From assembly GCA_028277295.1 (NCBI GenBank), contig JANQGN010000732.1, positions 1-15,426 of the forward strand: a stretch of DNA of 15,426 nucleotides, in the 5' to 3' direction. This stretch comes from Rhodospira sp. (GTDB taxonomy: Bacteria > Pseudomonadota > Alphaproteobacteria > Rhodospirillales > Rhodospirillaceae). The notes beneath the pieces are model-generated. The model was not told the DNA's origin. It worked only from the letters and a program-made list of their open reading frames with translations, and searched no databases. Position 1 is the stretch's first letter; every line of letters begins with the position of its first letter. Shown here piece by piece: positions 6,934 to 12,600 of the stretch. A program made the position numbers and the translations under genes.

Positions 6934-7374
6934 ATGCATATCCTGATGGCCTGGGGCGACGTCCGTTTCAGCCTGTCGACCATCGCCTATGATGAACTGA
7001 CCCGATCGCTGGCCGCGCGGGTGTCCCCGCAAAACATCATCGGCGCCCGGCCGACCCTGCACCACATGGGCCTGGATCAGGAGGCCATCGGCCTGTCGGC
7101 CACCCTGTTCCCTTACCACCTGCCGGGCAATCGGGGTCTGTCGCAACTCCAGGATCTGCGCGCCGCCGTGGGGAATTCCGCGCTGCTGGTCTCCGGCGCC
7201 GGCCACCAGGGCACACCCATGGACGCCTGGGTCCTGAAATCGGTGGGCGACACCCATACGGCGTTCCTGCCCGGCGGCGCCGCCCAGAAGATCACGGTGC
7301 GGCTGGAGTTCCTTTACGACGGGCGTGAACGCACGCCGGAAGCGCGCACGGCCATGGCCGGACTGTTCGGATGA
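6934..7374 (+). CDS. Phage tail protein gpU-like
   Basis: A 146-residue protein. ATG 6934 is chosen over the in-frame TTG at 6919 because GGAGAG lies 7 bp upstream of the ATG. The sequence fits the P2 GpU family (PF06995): MAWGDVRFSLSTIAYDEL at the start, ARPTLHHMGLDQEAIGLSAT in the first third, a middle with LQDLRAA, and a C-terminal KITVRLEFLYDG. GpU is a tail-completion protein acting at the head-proximal end of the tail in P2-like phages. It follows the tape measure in the expected order, after the reverse-strand antitoxin cassette, and ends with an ATGA overlap into the gpD-like gene. Confidence 0.9.
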   Translation: MHILMAWGDVRFSLSTIAYDELTRSLAARVSPQNIIGARPTLHHMGLDQEAIGLSATLFPYHLPGNRGLSQLQDLRAAVGNSALLVSGAGHQGTPMDAWVLKSVGDTHTAFLPGGAAQKITVRLEFLYDGRERTPEARTAMAGLFG

Positions 7375-8390
7375 AAACCCCTTTCCTGCGCATCACGCAT
7401 AACGGTCAGGACCTGGCCCAGCGCTGGGGGCCATTGCTGCGCGACCTGACCATCACCGACGAACGCGGCCTGGAAAGCGACAAGGTGGCCGTCACCCTGG
7501 ACGATCGCGATGGCCGCATCGCCTATCCGCGCACCGGCGAGCGCATCCGGGTCGAATGCGGGTATCTGGAGGAAGGAACCGTGGTCCAGGGTGACTACGT
7601 CGTCGACCAGGTGGATCTTTCCGGCTGGCCGCAGACCATTACCCTGCACGGCGCCGCCGTGGACGCCAAGGCAACAGCGAAGGAGCGCCGGACCGAGGCC
7701 CACCAGCCGCCAGAGGTGGCCACCCTGGGCACCCTGGTCGAGAAGATCGCCGCACGCAACGGCTGGACGGCACGGGTAGCAGCGGCGCTGGCGGCCAAAC
7801 CGATTGAGTACGAAGGGCAATCGGCCGAATCGGACCCGGCCTTCCTGGGCCGCGTGGCCGGCCGCTATGGGGGGTTGGTGACCATCAAGCAGGGTCAGCT
7901 GGTGGTGGCGCCGCGCTCCGGCGGGCAGACCGTCTCCGGCCAGTCGCTCCCGGTGCTGACGATCCGGCCCGGGCTCAACCTGCTGGACTACCGTGTCTCC
8001 TGGAAGGACCGCGAGAGCCACGGCACCGTCAAGGCCCGGGCCTTCGACCGCGACCAGGTGACGCCGATCACGGTCACGGCCGGCGATGGCGACGAGACGG
8101 TGTCATACCAGTTCCGCGAGCCGTTCCAGTCCGAGGCCGAGGCCCAGGCGGCCGCCGAGGCCAAGGCCGCCAATCTCAGGCGCGGCGAGGGCTCCGCCTC
8201 CTTCACCCTGGAGGGCGATCCGGCCATGGGCGCCGAACGGCCGGTGGAGGTGGTCGGCGTGCGGGCCGGGGTGGACGGGCGCTGGACACCGACGCGGGTC
8301 GAACATCGCTGGGGCGACGGCGGCTACACCACCTCGATCGAGTGCGAAACCCCGGGCAGCGGGGACAGCCGCGAGGACGAGGGATCATGA
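7371..8390 (+). CDS. Phage late control gene D / tail hub protein (gpD-like)
   Basis: A 339-residue protein starting within the gpU stop (ATGA at 7371-7374), so translation is coupled. It matches the gpD/late-control D family: an N-terminal barrel (DLTITDERGLESDKVAVTLDD, then GERIRVECGYLEEG), a middle with DAKATAKERRTE and YEGQSAESDPAFLGRVAGRY (the usual xESDxxFLxRLAxxYG segment), and a C-terminal strand-rich part with TRVEHRWGDGGYTTSIEC. Members are hub proteins related to T4 gp27 and gpD of P2, joining tail tube and baseplate. The length is near the family norm. It is followed by gpX with a 4-bp overlap, so gpU-gpD-gpX form one tight unit. The order U-D-X differs from P2, where gene X lies elsewhere. 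Confidence 0.92.
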   Translation: MKTPFLRITHNGQDLAQRWGPLLRDLTITDERGLESDKVAVTLDDRDGRIAYPRTGERIRVECGYLEEGTVVQGDYVVDQVDLSGWPQTITLHGAAVDAKATAKERRTEAHQPPEVATLGTLVEKIAARNGWTARVAAALAAKPIEYEGQSAESDPAFLGRVAGRYGGLVTIKQGQLVVAPRSGGQTVSGQSLPVLTIRPGLNLLDYRVSWKDRESHGTVKARAFDRDQVTPITVTAGDGDETVSYQFREPFQSEAEAQAAAEAKAANLRRGEGSASFTLEGDPAMGAERPVEVVGVRAGVDGRWTPTRVEHRWGDGGYTTSIECETPGSGDSREDEGS

Positions 8391-8638
8391 GTCTGGACGG
8401 CGTGACCTGGCGCGACGACGGATCGGCCACCTACACCACCCTCGATGGCGACATGCTGGATCACCTTTGCTGGCGCCATTACGGCCGGGAGTGGGACATG
8501 GTCGAGTTGGTGCTCAACACAAACCCGGACCTGGCCGACCGAGGACCGGTGCTCCCGGCCGGCGTCACCATCCTGTTGCCGCGCGTCGAGACCCGCTCCG
8601 GGCCGCCCCGGCGGGACATCGTGCGGCTGTTTGATTGA
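8387..8638 (+). CDS. Phage tail protein X (gpX-like, LysM-like fold)
   Basis: An 83-residue protein. ATG 8387 overlaps the gpD stop (ATGA) and has a purine-rich GAGGACGAGGG just before it; the in-frame GTG at 8342 lacks such support. The sequence fits the tail protein X family (PF05489): LDHLCWRHYGREWDMVELVL, N-PDLADRGPVLPAG, TILLPRV. The family is short and LysM-like and acts at the baseplate hub. It is the last tail gene here. A reverse-strand hicB gene ends 15 bp beyond it, and the lysis genes follow after the hic cassette. Confidence 0.9.
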   Translation: MSLDGVTWRDDGSATYTTLDGDMLDHLCWRHYGREWDMVELVLNTNPDLADRGPVLPAGVTILLPRVETRSGPPRRDIVRLFD

Positions 8639-8653
8639 GCTTCGTCCTGCCCC

Positions 8654-9079
8654 CTACGCCGCCTCCCGCACCTCGGCCTCGATGATCAGGCCGAGGGCGG
8701 CGAAAGCGGCTTCCATCTGATCCATCCGGCTGGCGTGGGAGACATCCAGCAGGCGCCAGACCTCCTTCTGGGTTTTGCTCAGGCGGCGTGCCAGATCGAC
8801 CTGTGTCACACCTTGCTGGCGCATCTCGGCGTAGAGCCGCACCTTGAGGCCATCAAGCAGCGGAAGCCGCACCACGGGCCGTCCCTCGGCCGGAGACGGC
8901 GCGGGGATACCCCGCCGTTCGTTCATCAGGCCTGAGATCATGGTGCGGACAGCATCGACCGCGTGATGCAGGGCATCGGCTTCGGTGTCGCCAAAGGTGT
9001 GACAGCCGGGCAGATCCGGTACCGAGGCAATCACGGTGTCATTGTCGTCCGGCACCAGATCGACAGGATAGCAGTACAT
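8654..9079 (-). CDS. hicB: HicB-family antitoxin with C-terminal HTH
   Basis: A 141-residue protein. The start at ATG 9079 has AGGA 8 bp upstream and gives the usual HicB N-terminus MYCYPVDLVPDD; an ATG 15 bp earlier (9094) has no ribosome site. Residues 1-60 form the partial RNase-H fold of HicB (TVIASVPDLPGCHTFGDTEADALHHA, then NERRGIPAPS). Residues 75-140 carry an XRE-type HTH (LYAEMRQQGVTQVDLARRL). HicB binds and blocks the HicA toxin and represses the operon. It lies 59 bp downstream of hicA on the same strand, in the usual toxin-first order, and ends 15 bp from the gpX stop, leaving no room for a terminator. Both genes look intact. Confidence 0.9.
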   Translation of the reverse strand: MYCYPVDLVPDDNDTVIASVPDLPGCHTFGDTEADALHHAVDAVRTMISGLMNERRGIPAPSPAEGRPVVRLPLLDGLKVRLYAEMRQQGVTQVDLARRLSKTQKEVWRLLDVSHASRMDQMEAAFAALGLIIEAEVREAA

Positions 9080-9138
9080 GTGCGGCGTCCTCATCGCTAG
9101 GGGGTGGAGGTGACCGTTCGAAACAGGGGATCCTGGGG

Positions 9139-9330
9139 CTACTTGAGCCCCAGGTCCTTCTTGATCTTTTCCATCAATCCCGTACCGAGTTGCTTTCTGC
9201 CACCGTGCTTCGGGATCTCTGAGAGCTTTCCGTTGGCTGGGTTCTTCAAGAGTTTGTGTCCGCTGCCTTTCTTTGCTTGGACCTCGATCCCTTGTTTCCG
9301 TAGCCACCGTTCGAACTGGTCTGCGTTCAT
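9139..9330 (-). CDS. hicA: HicA-family mRNA interferase toxin
   Basis: A 63-residue protein; the in-frame GTG at 9339 is an alternative start, but ATG 9330 with GGTGGAGG upstream gives the normal N-terminus MNADQFERWLRKQG. It is a small dsRBD-like toxin that cuts mRNA and stops growth. Seen in sequence: KKGSGHKLLKN around residues 20-30, with His25 at the catalytic histidine position, and the C-terminal HGGRKQLGTGL followed by KIKKDLGLK. The length matches HicA (about 60). It is the first gene of a hicA-hicB unit transcribed against the tail and lysis genes, with its own promoter and operators at 9360-9410. The pair would be a stability or anti-phage cargo of the prophage. Confidence 0.9.
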   Translation of the reverse strand: MNADQFERWLRKQGIEVQAKKGSGHKLLKNPANGKLSEIPKHGGRKQLGTGLMEKIKKDLGLK

Positions 9331-9359
9331 CACCTCCACCCCTTGTTGATCCTGTTGTG

Positions 9360-9388
9360 AGGATACGGCACGACTGCCGTACAGTCAA
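9360..9388 (-). promoter_or_regulatory. hicAB promoter
   Basis: On the reverse strand TTGACT (9388-9383) and TATCCT (9365-9360) are separated by exactly 17 bp, a good sigma70 pattern. Transcription would start near 9352, about 20 bp before the hicA ATG at 9330. A palindrome fills the spacer between the two boxes. Confidence 0.65.
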
Positions 9389-9410
9389 GCAAAAACGGCA
9401 GAAATGCCGT
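9364..9410. promoter_or_regulatory. Paired ACGGCA-N4-TGCCGT operators for HicB
   Basis: Two perfect inverted repeats, ACGGCACGACTGCCGT (9365-9380, extendable one base each side) and ACGGCAGAAATGCCGT (9395-9410), have centres exactly 30 bp apart, near three helical turns. The first lies between -35 and -10 of the hicAB promoter, the second just upstream of -35. The layout suggests cooperative repression by the HTH-bearing HicB; binding is inferred. Confidence 0.65.
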
Positions 9411-9419
9411 ATTTTCTGG

Positions 9420-9443
9420 CCCCGCCCGTGAGCGGGGTTTTTT
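9420..9443 (+). terminator. Rho-independent terminator before the lysis genes
   Basis: CCCCGC (9420-9425) pairs with GCGGGG (9432-9437) around CCGTGA, followed by six T residues (9438-9443). It ends 18 bp before the holin ATG and 10 bp beyond the outer hic operator. It would stop rightward transcription from the tail genes, so the lysis cassette would depend on read-through, antitermination or a promoter not visible here. Confidence 0.75.
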
Positions 9444-9461
9444 GTGTCTAAGGAGACCCTC

Positions 9462-9791
9462 ATGCCTGATGTCCCGCCCCCCTCGCCAGCGTGGTGGGAG
9501 CCCCTGGCCGGCGCTGCCGGTGCCATCGCCACCGCTCTTCTGGCCCGTCTGCTGTATCACCGCCGGCTGGTGAATCTGGGTCGCCGGCACATGTGGTCGT
9601 GGTCCCTGGTGTGGGAAGTGCCGACGGCCGGCTTCTCCGCCCTGGTGGGGGCTGGCCTGGCGGAGGCCGCCGGCCTGGACGGCAATGCCGCGCTGGCGGT
9701 GATCGGCGTGGTCTCGTGGTTGGGACCGCGCGGGGTGGAGGACGTCCTGTCCAGGATCATTGCCCACCACTACCCGGAGAAGACGCCATGA
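9462..9791 (+). CDS. Phage holin (LydA-like)
   Basis: A 109-residue protein. ATG 9462 is preferred over upstream GTG/TTG codons because AAGGAG lies 6 bp before it. It has a hydrophobic segment at about 17-30 (GAAGAIATALLARLL), a basic middle (YHRRLVNLGRRHMWSW), then two hydrophobic stretches around VPTAGFSALVGAGLAEAAGL and ALAVIGVVSWLGPRGVEDVL. This matches the LydA-type holin family of P1/P2-like phages. Holins form lesions in the inner membrane that release or activate the endolysin at the end of infection. It is the first lysis gene and overlaps the endolysin start by ATGA (9788-9791). Confidence 0.8.
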   Translation: MPDVPPPSPAWWEPLAGAAGAIATALLARLLYHRRLVNLGRRHMWSWSLVWEVPTAGFSALVGAGLAEAAGLDGNAALAVIGVVSWLGPRGVEDVLSRIIAHHYPEKTP

Positions 9792-10834
9792 TGCACATCG
9801 TTCCCACCGTCACTCGCGACGTGCTGTATGCGGTCGCGGGCGGCCGCTACGGCGACCGTCAGGCCGCCATCATCGACGCCATCGCCCGCACCGCCGGCCC
9901 GGTGTTCGCCCGGTGTGGCATCACGACGCCGCTGCGGGTCGCGCATCTGCTGGGGCAGATGAGCCACGAGTCCGACCGCTTTCGGACCACGGTCGAGTAT
10001 GCCAGCGGGGATGCGTATGACACCCGCGTCGACCTGGGCAATACGCCCGAGGTGGACGGCGACGGCCGGCGCTATCGCGGGCGCGGCCTGATCATGCTGA
10101 CTGGGCGCACCAACTACCGGCGGGCCGGCGAGGCCCTGGGGATCGACCTGGTGGGCCGGCCTGAGCAGGCCGCCGAGCCCGTGCTGTCCCTGCGGATCGC
10201 CTGCTGGTACTGGCAGACGCGCGACCTGTCGCCCCTGGCTGACGCGGACGATATCCGCACCATCACGCAACGCATCAACGGCGGCTTCAATGGCTTGGCC
10301 GACCGCGAGGCGGCGGTGGGGCGCGCCAAGGTGGCGCTGGTACAGCAGCGCCTGCGGGCGCTGGGGTATGACCCCGGCCCCGTGGACGGCCGCCAGGGCT
10401 TGCGCACGGCGGCGGGTATCGAGCGCTTTCAGGCCGCCGCTGGCCTGACGGTGGACGGCATGGCCAGCCCGCGCACCCAGGCGGCGCTGTGGGCGGTGGA
10501 CGCTCCGTCGTGTCCTGCGGCGGACGCGGGGGCGGCCCCGTCCCCGATGGCCGATATCGCGATCGCGCCAGCGCCCCCGCCAGCCCCGCGCCCCCTTCAC
10601 AAGACGAGCACCGGACGCACCGGCGCCGCCGGCTTGCTGGCCGCCACCGGTGCCCTCGTCACGGCGGCGGCCGACAACGCCGAGGCGGTGCTGGGCGCAG
10701 CCACCAGCCCGCCCGCGCGGGCCTTGATCGGTGCCGCACCCTGGGCCGGCGGCGCGCTGGCGCTGCTGGCCGTGACGGCCATCGGCCTCCTTCTGGCGCG
10801 GAAACGCAAGATGGAAAAGGCCGACACGGCATGA
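9788..10834 (+). CDS. GH19-type endolysin with PG-binding domain and C-terminal membrane anchor
   Basis: A 348-residue protein starting inside the holin stop (ATGA). Residues 1-180 form a GH19 chitinase/lysozyme-like domain: LLGQMSHESDRFRTTVEY, with Glu61 and Glu70 in the catalytic positions, YRGRGLIMLTGRTNYRRAG at 96-114, and QRINGGFNGL at 161-170. Residues 183-236 are a PG_binding_1 domain (VQQRLRALGYDPGPVDG, then ERFQAAAGLTVDG). A proline-rich linker (258-270) leads to a hydrophobic stretch at about 279-297 and a transmembrane segment at 319-337, followed by a basic tail, RKRKMEK. It would cleave peptidoglycan for lysis. The C-terminal membrane anchor is unusual for a GH19 endolysin. It overlaps the Rz gene by ATGA. 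Confidence 0.9.
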   Translation: MMHIVPTVTRDVLYAVAGGRYGDRQAAIIDAIARTAGPVFARCGITTPLRVAHLLGQMSHESDRFRTTVEYASGDAYDTRVDLGNTPEVDGDGRRYRGRGLIMLTGRTNYRRAGEALGIDLVGRPEQAAEPVLSLRIACWYWQTRDLSPLADADDIRTITQRINGGFNGLADREAAVGRAKVALVQQRLRALGYDPGPVDGRQGLRTAAGIERFQAAAGLTVDGMASPRTQAALWAVDAPSCPAADAGAAPSPMADIAIAPAPPPAPRPLHKTSTGRTGAAGLLAATGALVTAAADNAEAVLGAATSPPARALIGAAPWAGGALALLAVTAIGLLLARKRKMEKADTA

Positions 10835-11067
10835 ACATGCTGTCATCAATCGCCGGCTGGCTGGGGCGCCTCGCCCTGGCGGCCGGCGCCGCCCTGCTGG
10901 CGCTGTGGAGCGTTCGCGGGGCGGGCGAACAGGCCGGTCGCGCCGAGGCCCGGGCCGATGCCATGGAGAAAGCCAAAGATGCCCAATCCCGCATGCTGGA
11001 CGCGGCGGCTGATCGCCCCCGTGATCGTGATGCTCTTGCTGACCGGCTGCGCGGCGGTCGATTCTGA
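10831..11067 (+). CDS. Rz-like inner-membrane spanin
   Basis: A 78-residue protein starting in the endolysin stop (ATGA at 10831-10834). Residues 8-28 form an N-terminal transmembrane anchor (GWLGRLALAAGAALLALWSV), followed by an alanine/glutamate/arginine-rich helix (EQAGRAEARADAMEKAKDAQ) of coiled-coil character. That is the layout of Rz-type i-spanins, which span the periplasm with Rz1 and fuse the inner and outer membranes in the last lysis step. The product is short (lambda Rz is 153 residues). The assignment rests on position after the endolysin, topology and the embedded lipoprotein gene rather than on sequence similarity. Confidence 0.75.
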   Translation: MNMLSSIAGWLGRLALAAGAALLALWSVRGAGEQAGRAEARADAMEKAKDAQSRMLDAAADRPRDRDALADRLRGGRF

Positions 11068-11248
11068 TCCGCCGGCCGTCGTCTGTCCGCCGGTGGTCGC
11101 CTATGACCAGGCCACCATGGACCGCGCGGCGGCCGAGCTGGAGGCCCTGCCCCCGGACTCCGCCCTGGCGGGCATGATGGCGGACTATGTGGTCATGCGG
11201 GATCAGACGCGGGCGTGTCGCAACAGCAGCGCAGCAGGAAATCGCTAG
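10979..11248 (+). CDS. Rz1-like outer-membrane spanin lipoprotein (overlaps Rz)
   Basis: An 89-residue protein in a different frame that starts within the Rz gene. ATG 10979 has GGAGA 10 bp upstream; an in-frame ATG at 10958 is less likely. The signal sequence RRLIAPVIVMLLLTGC ends in a lipobox (LLTGC), with the cysteine at about residue 23 to be lipidated. The mature part starts with a proline-containing stretch (AAVDSDPPAVVCPPVVAY) and continues with a helix (DRAAAELEALPPDS). Rz1 proteins are short, proline-containing outer-membrane lipoproteins that bind Rz. About 89 bp lie inside Rz and the rest extends beyond it, a mixed nested/overlapping arrangement. It is the last prophage gene before the att scar. 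Confidence 0.82.
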   Translation: MPNPACWTRRLIAPVIVMLLLTGCAAVDSDPPAVVCPPVVAYDQATMDRAAAELEALPPDSALAGMMADYVVMRDQTRACRNSSAAGNR

Positions 11249-11335
11249 ACACCGTGGCTGTAAGGCATTGATTCTGTTGATGTGGAACAAAGCGCGAAAA
11301 CTGTCTAACCTATACTGAAATAACACGTTTCTAAG

Positions 11336-11384
11336 CTGACTACGGATCAGAAGGTTAGGAGTTCGAATCTTCTCGGGCGCGCCA
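11336..11384 (+). other. attR: 3' half of tRNA-Arg(ACG)
   Basis: The 49 bp from CTGACTACGGATCAG to the genomic CCA form the 3' side of a tRNA: anticodon loop CTACGGA (anticodon ACG, arginine), stem 3' strand TCAGA, T arm AGGAG-TTCGAAT-CTTCT, then acceptor strand CGGGCGC, discriminator G and CCA. The D arm and 5' acceptor GCGCCCG are absent upstream, so it is not a working tRNA. Integrases that target tRNA 3' ends leave exactly this kind of duplicate. Orientation places the prophage on the left and this as its right end. Confidence 0.8.
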
Positions 11385-11409
11385 TTACTTCAGACGCTTA
11401 CGTCTCGCG

Positions 11410-11434
11410 ACGGCGACCTCCGGGTCGCCGTTTT
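11410..11434 (+). terminator. Hairpin terminator after the tRNA scar
   Basis: CGGCGACC (11411-11418) pairs perfectly with GGTCGCCG (11423-11430) around TCCG, extended by an outer A-T pair and followed by TTTT then CGTTT. It lies 26 bp after the tRNA CCA, where the original tRNA-Arg terminator would be, so it may be native chromosome. Confidence 0.7.
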
Positions 11435-11440
11435 CGTTTC

Positions 11441-11459
11441 TGGGTAACACATGGGTAAC
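11441..11459 (+). repeat. Direct repeat TGGGTAAC x2 next to att scar (possible integrase arm sites)
   Basis: TGGGTAAC occurs at 11441-11448 and 11452-11459, a period of 11 bp or about one helical turn. Tandem copies spaced like this near att cores are typical of the arm-type binding sites of tyrosine integrases. They lie to the right of the tRNA scar, which would mean an element on that side. Function is inferred from spacing and place only. Confidence 0.35.
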
Positions 11460-11641
11460 GGTCCGTGCAGGGCGTGACCCCGTCCGCCCGCAAAAACAGG
11501 CCTCTTCGACGTTGGACGTGGAAGTTGGGGTCGCTTTCTGGACCGCAGGAAGCCCGTCGGCGATGGCTTATCCCTTTGTCAGGCCGGGAACCGCGACCAT
11601 CCCTCCGTCCCGACCTGCCAGCCGCCGCGCCATCGAGCGAA

Positions 11642-11701
11642 GGCCCGGTCAAGACTGGCCGTAGGCCACCGCGCGTGGCGCGGCGTGGTCTTGACGGGGC
11701 C
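11642..11701. repeat. Long imperfect inverted repeat in the gene-poor junction
   Basis: GGCCC-g-GTCAAGAC (11642-11655) is matched by GTCTTGAC-g-GGGCC (11688-11701), 14 bp with one mismatch. The 32-bp inner part can fold further (GGCC-GTA-GGCC, CCAC with GTGG). There is no T run on either side, so it is unlikely to be a terminator. It may be a dispersed REP-like palindrome or a structured RNA. The surrounding 11460-12200 contains no gene I can support: the frames there are low-quality shadows. Confidence 0.45.
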
Positions 11702-12202
11702 GGAGCCGATGGCAGGCTGGTCAGGGTCGGACGGACGTGGTGGACCTCATACACGCGAACGAGACTCTGGCGCTTGGTCTCGGGATCACTGGGCGCGCGC
11801 CGGCAGGCGCGGTGAAGCGGACGGGCGACCCGAATGCCGCCGCTGACATGACCGAGCCCGACTAGGACATCTCCGAGGCACTGCCCGCATCCGATGAGCA
11901 TAATGCTGGCCGTTCCAAACGCCGCGCGACCGGGGTTTGCCCGGCTTCGGCACGACGTCGTCATCGAAGACGGGGCCTCCTGAAAACACATTGAATATCA
12001 ATGAAATACTGGACAACCCCTCCGCGCCCCCTTTGTAGCCTCCCGAAAAAACGATGAGCAGACAATAGCATAACCTCCACATGGAGGCTCTCTTTTATCT
12101 TGCCTTATGTCAAATTCCTGTCTTCCTATGCGCTCCAGTACTCTCTTGTACGCTTTCGTGTGTTGCGGTGCGTCACGAAATGATTTGGCACGCACCGTTT
12201 TT

Positions 12203-12533
12203 ATGCTTCCGATGTCGGTTAAGGATTCTGGCTTGGGCGGGGCGCTGACAACGCTTGCGATTATTGGGGGCATTGGATATTTATTTTACAGGAAATTTTG
12301 GTCCCCCGACGCTGGTGAGCTAAAAGGGCGTTCAGATCGGCAAGCGGTTCTATGCAATGGGCGGTATCGACGGTTTCCGCCACTTTTGTGACGATTGGCG
12401 GGTTTTCGGCGCAGCCCCAATTCTTAAGGTTGAGTTCCTTGGCAATCAGTACCGAAGATACAGTATGTATGTGCCGTATGTTCTGTCGTCGGGAGGGGCC
12501 GAAAAAATGCGGTTTGTCTCCCCAGCCCTGTGA
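12203..12533 (+). pseudogene. Small membrane-protein gene, apparently frameshifted
   Basis: Two frames join into one protein-like sequence of about 110 residues. The first, from ATG 12203 or 12212 (MSVKDSGLGGALTTLAIIGG), has one transmembrane helix (about IIGGIGYLF) followed by YRKFWSPDAGELKG. The second, open from 12324 to the TGA at 12531-12533, reads IGKRFYAMGGIDGFRHFCDD, then a middle with FGAAPILKVEFLGNQYRR, ending MRFVSPAL. The switch is +1 and falls at a TAAAAGGG run (12321-12328), where a single-base insertion would explain it. A second-frame start at ATG 12357 (58 residues) is an alternative. I do not recognise the family. It ends 67 bp before the TIR gene and may once have been its operon partner. 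Confidence 0.4.
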
Positions 12534-12570
12534 AATCAATGACAACCGAAGTGGGCAAGAACCTAGATCA

Positions 12571-12576
12571 TATAAT
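12571..12576 (+). promoter_or_regulatory. Possible -10 box of the TIR gene
   Basis: A perfect TATAAT (12571-12576) lies 24 bp before the TIR gene ATG and 10 bp before its ribosome site (GGAGGG, 12587-12592). The -35 region at the right distance (GAAGTG) is poor, so this is a weak or activator-dependent promoter at best. Confidence 0.35.
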
Positions 12577-12600
12577 TCATGAGGCCGGAGGGTTTTAAGA

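Noticed and set aside
9491..9787. N-terminal extension of the endolysin frame
   Set aside because: Overlaps the holin out of frame with low-complexity sequence; the ATGA-coupled start at 9788 fits the family.
9770..11326. 518-residue reverse-strand frame across the lysis genes
   Set aside because: GC-rich antisense shadow; it overlaps four well-supported forward genes and shows no domain.
11265..11384. A complete tRNA gene
   Set aside because: Only the 3' half is present; there is no D arm and no 5' acceptor strand matching CGGGCGC, so it is an attachment scar.
11398..11991. 197-residue reverse-strand frame right of the tRNA scar
   Set aside because: Low-complexity arginine/proline/serine composition, no ribosome site seen, and it crosses the terminator hairpin and the inverted repeat.
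12066..12098. Terminator from CCTCC-ACAT-GGAGG followed by CTCTCTTTT
   Set aside because: The stem is only 5 bp and no gene ends just upstream, so it is not supportable.
12261..12545. 94-residue reverse frame opposite the small membrane gene
   Set aside because: No recognised pattern, and the forward frames have better coding character and the right strand for the TIR gene.
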